Positions 29,824-33,813 of a DNA stretch of 33,813 nt are shown piece after piece (the first letter of the stretch is position 1; every line of letters begins with the position of its first letter). This DNA is from an uncultured Prevotella sp. (GTDB lineage Bacteria > Bacteroidota > Bacteroidia > Bacteroidales > Bacteroidaceae). The DNA is taken from assembly GCA_946614175.1 (NCBI GenBank), contig CAMOGP010000003.1, forward strand, positions 1-33,813, written 5' to 3'. Under the pieces are notes generated by a model. The model saw only the letters and a program-made list of their open reading frames with translations, made no database searches and had not been told where the DNA came from. Position numbers and translations under genes: made by a program.

Positions 29824-29992
29824 TACATTTTTTTGATACGATGATACATTTTTTTCAATTTTTTTTTGATGTTTTTTGTAACATTTTTATAAAACACTGT
29901 AAATCAATAAGATACGAAATGTTAAAAATAGTATATAAACAACACTTAAATGAAATTAAGACAAAAAAGCGTGTTTTTCGCTAATTAATGCG

Positions 29993-30000
29993 TACCTTTG
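29993..30000 (+). promoter_or_regulatory. -7 promoter element of mtaB
   Basis: TACCTTTG about 20 bp upstream of the ATG; no clear -33 box. Confidence 0.5.
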
Positions 30001-30020
30001 CAACATAGAAGATTAATGAT

Positions 30021-31361
30021 ATGATAGATACATCAGCCTTTCAAGGCAAAACAGCCGTATATTATACCCTAGGGTGTAAGTTGAATTTTTCTGAGACATC
30101 CACTTTTGGCAGGTTATTACAGGAGTTAGGTGTTCGTACAGTCCATAAGGGTGAACTGGCGGACATCTGTCTGATAAATACCTGTTCGGTTACCGATGTG
30201 TCCGATCATAAATGTCGTCAGGCTATCCATAGATTGGTGCGTGAGAATCCTGGTGCCTTTGTTGTAGTGACCGGATGCTATGCCCAGTTGGAAGCCGAGG
30301 CTGTGAGCAAGATAGAGGGTGTAAGCCTGGTATTGGGCTCCAACGAGAAAGCAAATCTCGTGCAGTTCCTGTCAGAGGCCTTTGTTAATCGCAGTTCCAT
30401 CGCGACATACAAGACCGAGAAAACCAAAGATATCAAGACTTTTGCACCGTCTTGTTCAAGAGGAAACCGTACGCGCTATTTTCTGAAGGTGCAGGATGGC
30501 TGTGACTATTTCTGTACCTATTGTACAATCCCGTACGCGCGCGGGTTCAGTCGTAATCCAACGATAGCCTCGCTGGTGGCACAGGCCCAACAGGCTGCAG
30601 CAGAGGGAGGCAAGGAAATCGTGCTAACGGGGGTGAATATAGGCGACTTCGGCAAGACCACAGGGGAGAAGTTCATTGATTTGGTTAAAGCCCTTGATCG
30701 TATAGAGGGCATCCGTCGTTATCGTATCAGCAGTCTGGAACCCGACCTGCTGAGCGACGAGCTTATAGACTACTGTGCCAAAGAGAGTCGTGCCTTTATG
30801 CCTCATTTCCATATCCCCTTGCAAAGCGGAAACGACGAAGTGCTGCGCCTGATGCATCGTCATTACGACCGACAACTTTTTGCAGATAAGATACTGCGTA
30901 TTAAGGAACAGATGCCTGATGCCTTTATCGGTGTGGATGTGATGGTGGGATGCCGTGGTGAGACCCCCGAATGTTTCGAGGATGGGTATGAGTTTATCAG
31001 GTCGTTGCCCATTACCCAATTGCATGTTTTCCCTTACTCAGAGCGTCCGGGTACGTCGGCTCTGAAGATAGACTATGTGGTGCCTGAGAAGGAAAAGAAG
31101 CAGCGTAGTAAGAGATTGCTGGAACTCTCTGACGAGAAGACTGTCAGTTTCTATGAGCAGTTTATCGGTCAGGAGGCTGAGGTACTCTTTGAGAAGGCTA
31201 CGCGCGGACGTGCCATGCATGGGTTTACCAAAAACTATATCCGCGTAGAACTGTTGCCTTCTGATGCCAAACCTGAGTATGACAATGAACTGATCAGGGT
31301 GCGTATGGGAGATTTTAATCATGACAAGACCGCATTAAATGCAACAATCATCAATGGATAA
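30021..31361 (+). CDS. mtaB: tRNA (N6-threonylcarbamoyladenosine37-C2) methylthiotransferase
   Basis: TLGCKLNFSET, NTCSVT, radical-SAM CDYFCTYCTIPYARG; order and motifs fit the MtaB subgroup of MiaB-like enzymes. Confidence 0.93.
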   Translation: MIDTSAFQGKTAVYYTLGCKLNFSETSTFGRLLQELGVRTVHKGELADICLINTCSVTDVSDHKCRQAIHRLVRENPGAFVVVTGCYAQLEAEAVSKIEGVSLVLGSNEKANLVQFLSEAFVNRSSIATYKTEKTKDIKTFAPSCSRGNRTRYFLKVQDGCDYFCTYCTIPYARGFSRNPTIASLVAQAQQAAAEGGKEIVLTGVNIGDFGKTTGEKFIDLVKALDRIEGIRRYRISSLEPDLLSDELIDYCAKESRAFMPHFHIPLQSGNDEVLRLMHRHYDRQLFADKILRIKEQMPDAFIGVDVMVGCRGETPECFEDGYEFIRSLPITQLHVFPYSERPGTSALKIDYVVPEKEKKQRSKRLLELSDEKTVSFYEQFIGQEAEVLFEKATRGRAMHGFTKNYIRVELLPSDAKPEYDNELIRVRMGDFNHDKTALNATIING

Positions 31362-32376
31362 GTTAGCTATTGTTATCTTAAACTGGAATGGCGCCAACAT
31401 GCTCCGCCAGTATCTGCCCAGCGTATTGGAATATTCAAGGGACGAGGCCGTGGTCTATGTAGCTGATAACGCCTCTACAGATGAGAGTATCACCTTGTTG
31501 AAGGAACTGTTCCCTGAAGTGAAGTTGATCCTGCTGGAAAAGAACTGGGGCTTTGCTGAGGGCTATAACAAAGCCCTGGAACAGGTTGATGCCGAGTATT
31601 ATCTGCTGCTGAATAGCGATATAGAGGTAACCAAAGGATGGCTGACGCCCCTGCTTGCATTTATGGACGCACATGCTGAGGTTGCAGCTTGTCAACCCAA
31701 ACTATTGAGCATTTATCAGCGCGACAGTTTTGAGTATGCAGGTGCATGCGGTGGCTATCTGGACCGTTATGGATATCCGTTCTGCCGCGGAAGAGTCTTT
31801 GATGTTGTCGAGAAAGACCAAGGACAATATGATGAGCCTGCAAAGATACATTGGGCTACAGGTGCAGCTCTCCTCGTGCGTGCGCGTATATATAAAGAGG
31901 TGGGCGGACTGGATGGCCGCTTCTTTGCCCATCAGGAAGAGATTGAGATGTGCTGGCGTATGCGTATCCGCGGTTACCAGCTCTACTGTCTGCCTGAGAG
32001 TAAAGTCTATCATGTAGGAGGTGGTACGCTGCCAAAGTCGAACCCCATGAAGACCTACCTGAATTTCCGCAATAACCTGACGATGCTGTACAAGTGCCTG
32101 CCAGAGAAAGACCTGAAGTCCGTGATGCGCTGGCGCTGGTTCCTGGATTACCTGGCTGCTTTCCAGACGCTGTTGCTGAAGCGTAACGTGGGCGACTTCA
32201 AAGCCATTTTCAGAGCCCGTCGCGACTTTAAGCGCTGGCGCAGGGATTTTAAAAACGACCGTCAGCAGATTCAGCAAAGTAGGGTAGCTGCCCATGATGC
32301 AGAGTTCGCGCCATTCCTGTTGCTTTGGCGATACTATGCAAAAGGCTGTAAGACGTTCAGTCAGTTAGGACAATAA
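31354..32376 (+). CDS. family 2 glycosyltransferase (rhamnosyltransferase-like)
   Basis: LAIVILNWNGANMLRQYLPSVL, VYVADNASTDES, LLLNSDIEV, FFAHQEEIEMCWRMRIRGY. Start at MDKLAIV overlaps mtaB by 8 nt. Confidence 0.93.
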   Translation: MDKLAIVILNWNGANMLRQYLPSVLEYSRDEAVVYVADNASTDESITLLKELFPEVKLILLEKNWGFAEGYNKALEQVDAEYYLLLNSDIEVTKGWLTPLLAFMDAHAEVAACQPKLLSIYQRDSFEYAGACGGYLDRYGYPFCRGRVFDVVEKDQGQYDEPAKIHWATGAALLVRARIYKEVGGLDGRFFAHQEEIEMCWRMRIRGYQLYCLPESKVYHVGGGTLPKSNPMKTYLNFRNNLTMLYKCLPEKDLKSVMRWRWFLDYLAAFQTLLLKRNVGDFKAIFRARRDFKRWRRDFKNDRQQIQQSRVAAHDAEFAPFLLLWRYYAKGCKTFSQLGQ

Positions 32377-32417
32377 AAACAAGCGGCACTCATTTTCCAA
32401 TGGGTGCCGCTTTTGTT
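32376..32417. terminator. bidirectional terminator between glycosyltransferase and beta-galactosidase genes
   Basis: AAAAACAAGCGGCACTCATT-TTCC-AATGGGTGCCGCTTTTGTT, about 14-bp stem with one wobble. Confidence 0.88.
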
Positions 32418-32431
32418 GTATTGCCTTTCCT

Positions 32432-33813
32432 TTATTTCAAAGGCTTGATGGCAAATGTGAAGTCATACTCCTTGAAAGGAACACGATATTCGTTGCGAGG
32501 CCATGCACCCCATGAGTTCACGCAACCCAGGCCCAACTGACGCTGCTGGATATGAACGCTGGTGTAACCTGACGGAACCAGGTCGCCACTATGACGTCCC
32601 CAAGCCTTGTCCTTATGAGGACCGTCGTCAAGCTGGCCAGTGGTGTAGGGCAGGGCAGAAGCCTCCATCGGTGCGTTGGAATAGAACTGCAGCCCCTTTC
32701 CGCTTTGGTTGATGACTGAGAACCAGCGTACGTCAACGTGGTTACCACTCTCCTGTGGACGGATATACTCAAAATACTCATCCTTCACGGCATTCCTATA
32801 CACGCCCAGGAACTCAGAATCCTTACGGTCGCTGTAGGTCTCGACAGGACCACGTCCGTAATACTCCACCTGGTCGTACTGCTTAGGCATCTGGATACCC
32901 ATGCCAAAGCGGAACATCTCGCTCATCTTGGCTTCATCCTCAGGCTTCAGCTGCTCACGTACAATCACTTCACCATCAGCAGTGAGGGTGTAGGTCATTG
33001 TGAGGATGGCAAAAGCCGGACGACGCTCATCGCGGTTTCTTGGACCTGCCGTGCGAGTGGCGGGTTCGCGCAGTTCTATGGTGACGGTAACGGAATTGTC
33101 GCCTGTCTTGAAATCTTTCACCCTTGTCTCAGGACTCTTCCAGGCAGAGAAGCGATTCTGCAGCTGAGCACCATAGTCATTATCCGTTGGAGCACGCCAG
33201 AACTCAGGCACGATGCTCTCACGGAACTGCAACATATCCTGACCATCCACAGTCAGATAGTCTATCCATCCGTTCCAACGACCGATATAGAGATCGGTGC
33301 CTGCAGCAGAGAGTTTCACGTAAGTGTTGGTCTCTTCCTTCAGAACCTCAGCTGTCTCCTGTTTCAGTTCAGGATACTTGTACTCGTTGATGCAGAACTG
33401 CTGCTTTGCCAGTACCTGACCTTTCTCTATGAGAGGTGCACCGTTCTTTGACTTGAAGTAGAACGACACGAAAATCTCGTTGTCGCCATGATGACTCAAT
33501 ACGCGCTCAATGACCTTCTGCATCTCCTCTGAAGTGATCACCTTGCGCTGCTGTGGCTGGATGCCGCTGATGTCGATAGTGCCTTCGTGACCGAAGGTCA
33601 TACCGTTAGGACAGTTGACACTCTCGTGGTGATGGCTGCCTACGCCGCCTACAAACCATTCCAGTTGCAGGTCGTCGAGCGTCTTAAAGAAATTCTCATT
33701 GTAGATTTCAAACTTACCGGCCTTCAGGTCCACATCCTTCACCCATACGCTCTGATAGTAGTAGCCTACCTCGTAGGCATGAGGATTCAGGCGACGGTCT
33801 GGTGCGATGATAC
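32432..33813 (-). CDS. glycoside hydrolase family 2 beta-galactosidase, C-terminal part; 5' end beyond window
   Basis: Frame continues to the window edge (IIAPDRRLNPHAYEVGYYYQSVWVKDVDLKAGKF), so the GTG at 33742 is internal. Domain-5 motifs FWRAPTDNDYGAQLQNRFSAW, YYGRGPVETYSDRKDSEFLGVY, RPQESGNHVDVRWF. Confidence 0.96.
   Translation of the reverse strand, partial: IIAPDRRLNPHAYEVGYYYQSVWVKDVDLKAGKFEIYNENFFKTLDDLQLEWFVGGVGSHHHESVNCPNGMTFGHEGTIDISGIQPQQRKVITSEEMQKVIERVLSHHGDNEIFVSFYFKSKNGAPLIEKGQVLAKQQFCINEYKYPELKQETAEVLKEETNTYVKLSAAGTDLYIGRWNGWIDYLTVDGQDMLQFRESIVPEFWRAPTDNDYGAQLQNRFSAWKSPETRVKDFKTGDNSVTVTIELREPATRTAGPRNRDERRPAFAILTMTYTLTADGEVIVREQLKPEDEAKMSEMFRFGMGIQMPKQYDQVEYYGRGPVETYSDRKDSEFLGVYRNAVKDEYFEYIRPQESGNHVDVRWFSVINQSGKGLQFYSNAPMEASALPYTTGQLDDGPHKDKAWGRHSGDLVPSGYTSVHIQQRQLGLGCVNSWGAWPRNEYRVPFKEYDFTFAIKPLK

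Noticed and set aside
29823-29870. Two copies of ATACATTTTTTT about 21 bp apart upstream of the lipoprotein/mtaB divergent region
   Set aside because: T-rich AT-biased intergenic DNA; only two copies and easily explained by composition.
31702-32295. 197-aa minus-strand ORF antisense to the glycosyltransferase
   Set aside because: Shadow ORF over a well-supported family 2 glycosyltransferase.
32738-33451. 237-aa plus-strand ORF antisense to the GH2 gene
   Set aside because: The opposite strand encodes clear beta-galactosidase motifs; this ORF has no recognisable family features.

Overview
This window looks like ordinary, gene-dense Bacteroidales (Prevotella-like) chromosome. I infer that from protein content (OadG/OadB cassette, DUF4296, DUF3256, cysteine-less DksA-like protein) and from TTTG-N19/20-TAnnTTTG promoters. 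Main content: thrS (5'-truncated by the window); a minus-strand carbohydrate block (uxuA, FGGY kinase, tkt, rpiB); a plus-strand run from ileS (ileS, DksA-like, lspA, DUF4296 lipoprotein, an overlapping small ORF, nucleoside permease, DUF151, rsmE, DUF3256); a minus-strand envelope block (small sorting-domain-like protein, L,D-transpeptidase, ECF sigma factor, TM protein, Spy-like protein); a mazG/lipoprotein/rnz operon; valS; an AspT/YidE-like transporter followed by OadG-BCCP-OadB genes; an unlisted 59-aa lipoprotein; mtaB; a family 2 glycosyltransferase; and a GH2 beta-galactosidase fragment. I saw no CRISPR array, tRNA, rRNA, transposase or phage genes. The best candidates for something undescribed are: (1) the 6054-6272 intergenic region, with a ~22-bp tandem repeat array next to a nested inverted-repeat element just upstream of the FGGY kinase promoter; (2) a 72-aa ORF overlapping the end of the DUF4296 gene in another frame; (3) a lamin-tail-like domain fused to OadG in a decarboxylase cassette with no alpha subunit gene; (4) an envelope-related sigma factor gene cluster. 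No wholly new system is demonstrated.
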